Origin: a virus
Length of the DNA: 21,255 bases
Strand: one strand, 5' to 3'
IMG/VR virus record: IMGVR_UViG_3300027714_000157
Coordinates: 1 to 21,255 of that record
The notes under the pieces: generated by a model
The model's database searches: none
Told to the model about the DNA's origin: nothing
What the model saw: the letters and a program-made list of their open reading frames with translations, nothing else
Program-made: the position numbers and the translations under genes
In this document: positions 20,924 through 21,255 of the stretch, piece after piece
Position numbering within the stretch: position 1 is the stretch's first letter
Layout of the letters: each line of letters begins with the position of its first letter

Positions 20924-21255
20924 GGACAGAATAAAGGAACTATCAAGAACAGCAGGTAGTAAAAAGAGAGCCCGTAAAAACGCTGAAACTTGGTTTGCTG
21001 AAAGTTCTGCTAGTAGAAAAATAGTAGAGGTAAAAGCTACTAGATCAAGATTCCAATCTGGTAAAATATATGTGTTTGATTATAGTCCTATGACTGAGAA
21101 TCTTCCATGGTATGATGAAAAACCAGTTGTATTGGCTTTAGAGGGAGTTGAAGATAATGACTTAGGTGTAAATTTAAATCTATTACCAATTAGTGTTAAA
21201 GAACAATTATTAGATGATTTATACACTAGAATGGGAGGACCTATTAAAAGTGCAT
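20910..21255 (+). CDS. Conserved T4-like phage protein, partial (gp2- or other virion-associated candidate)
   Basis: ATG at 20910 overlaps the end of gp4 by 14 nt; the frame is open to the window edge (115 codons), so the gene is truncated by the window. It begins MGYVKDRIKELSRTAGSKKR, has a basic N-terminal helix region, then SGKIYVFDYSPMTENLPWYDEKPVVLAL and LGVNLNLLPISVKEQLLDDL. This 'PxTxxLPxYDxxPxV...GxNLxxLP' arrangement is a recurring pattern in T4-like phage proteins whose name I cannot fix. In T4 the neighbours of gene 4 are genes 2 (DNA end protector) and 53; it does not look like gp53. Treat the function as open. Confidence 0.7.
   Translation, partial: MGYVKDRIKELSRTAGSKKRARKNAETWFAESSASRKIVEVKATRSRFQSGKIYVFDYSPMTENLPWYDEKPVVLALEGVEDNDLGVNLNLLPISVKEQLLDDLYTRMGGPIKSA

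Overview
The window reads as part of the genome of a large, AT-rich, T4-like contractile-tailed phage that probably infects a Bacteroidetes (Flavobacteriia-like) host. The T4 core is recognisable: B-family DNA polymerase, sliding clamp, UvsX recombinase, gp41-type helicase, Mre11/Rad50-type gp47/gp46, a gp55-like late sigma, a gp15-like tail protein and gp4 head-completion nuclease. All genes lie on the + strand, packed with 1-17 nt overlaps or short A-rich gaps. Start codons are preceded by A/T-rich sequence (such as acaatATG or taattATG) rather than Shine-Dalgarno motifs, which is typical of Bacteroidetes and their phages. The host assignment is an inference.

Layout. 1-2667: small unknown genes, a DUF6378-like protein, an all-alpha dUTPase and the N-terminal half of a split DNA polymerase. 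2788-5644: class I ribonucleotide reductase NrdB then NrdA, followed by a hairpin-rich spacer and terminator. 5764-8994: an accessory block with a TIGR03643/DUF2805 protein, an alpha/beta hydrolase and a family of otherwise unrelated proteins that share the N-terminus MKHIK(L/V)(F/Y)ExFxxEA. 9085-18004: clamp, C-terminal polymerase half, two small proteins, UvsX, a winged-helix-sized unknown, a 2-oxoglutarate/Fe(II) oxygenase, gp41 helicase, a gp33-like candidate, gp47 and gp46. 18046-21255: gp15-like protein, an unknown probable structural protein, gp55-like sigma, gp4, and a partial gene.

The main discovery candidate is the MKHIK family. Its N-terminus has the same design as the capsid-targeting sequence of T4 internal proteins (MKTYQEFIAE|A), including a prohead-protease-type (I/L)xE|A site at residue 13. 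I infer that these genes encode cargo packed into the capsid and possibly delivered into the host with the DNA. One member starts inside a hydrolase ORF, and its upstream DNA carries a 17-nt sequence identical to the one upstream of the probable structural gene at 19190.

Three promoter-like signals recur by eye. GAAAC-N17-TATAAT occurs four times, before the DUF6378/dUTPase/polymerase, clamp, helicase and gp55 genes (middle-like). AGATATATA occurs before the gp15-like gene, the 19190 gene, the internal MKHIK start and the DUF2805/MKHIK operon (late-like). A terminator-linked 30-nt sequence occurs twice, before the genes at 95 and 6679. Together they suggest a temporal programme: nucleotide supply and replication from the first class, packaged or structural proteins from the second, with gp55, the clamp and a gp33-like protein possibly connecting the two.
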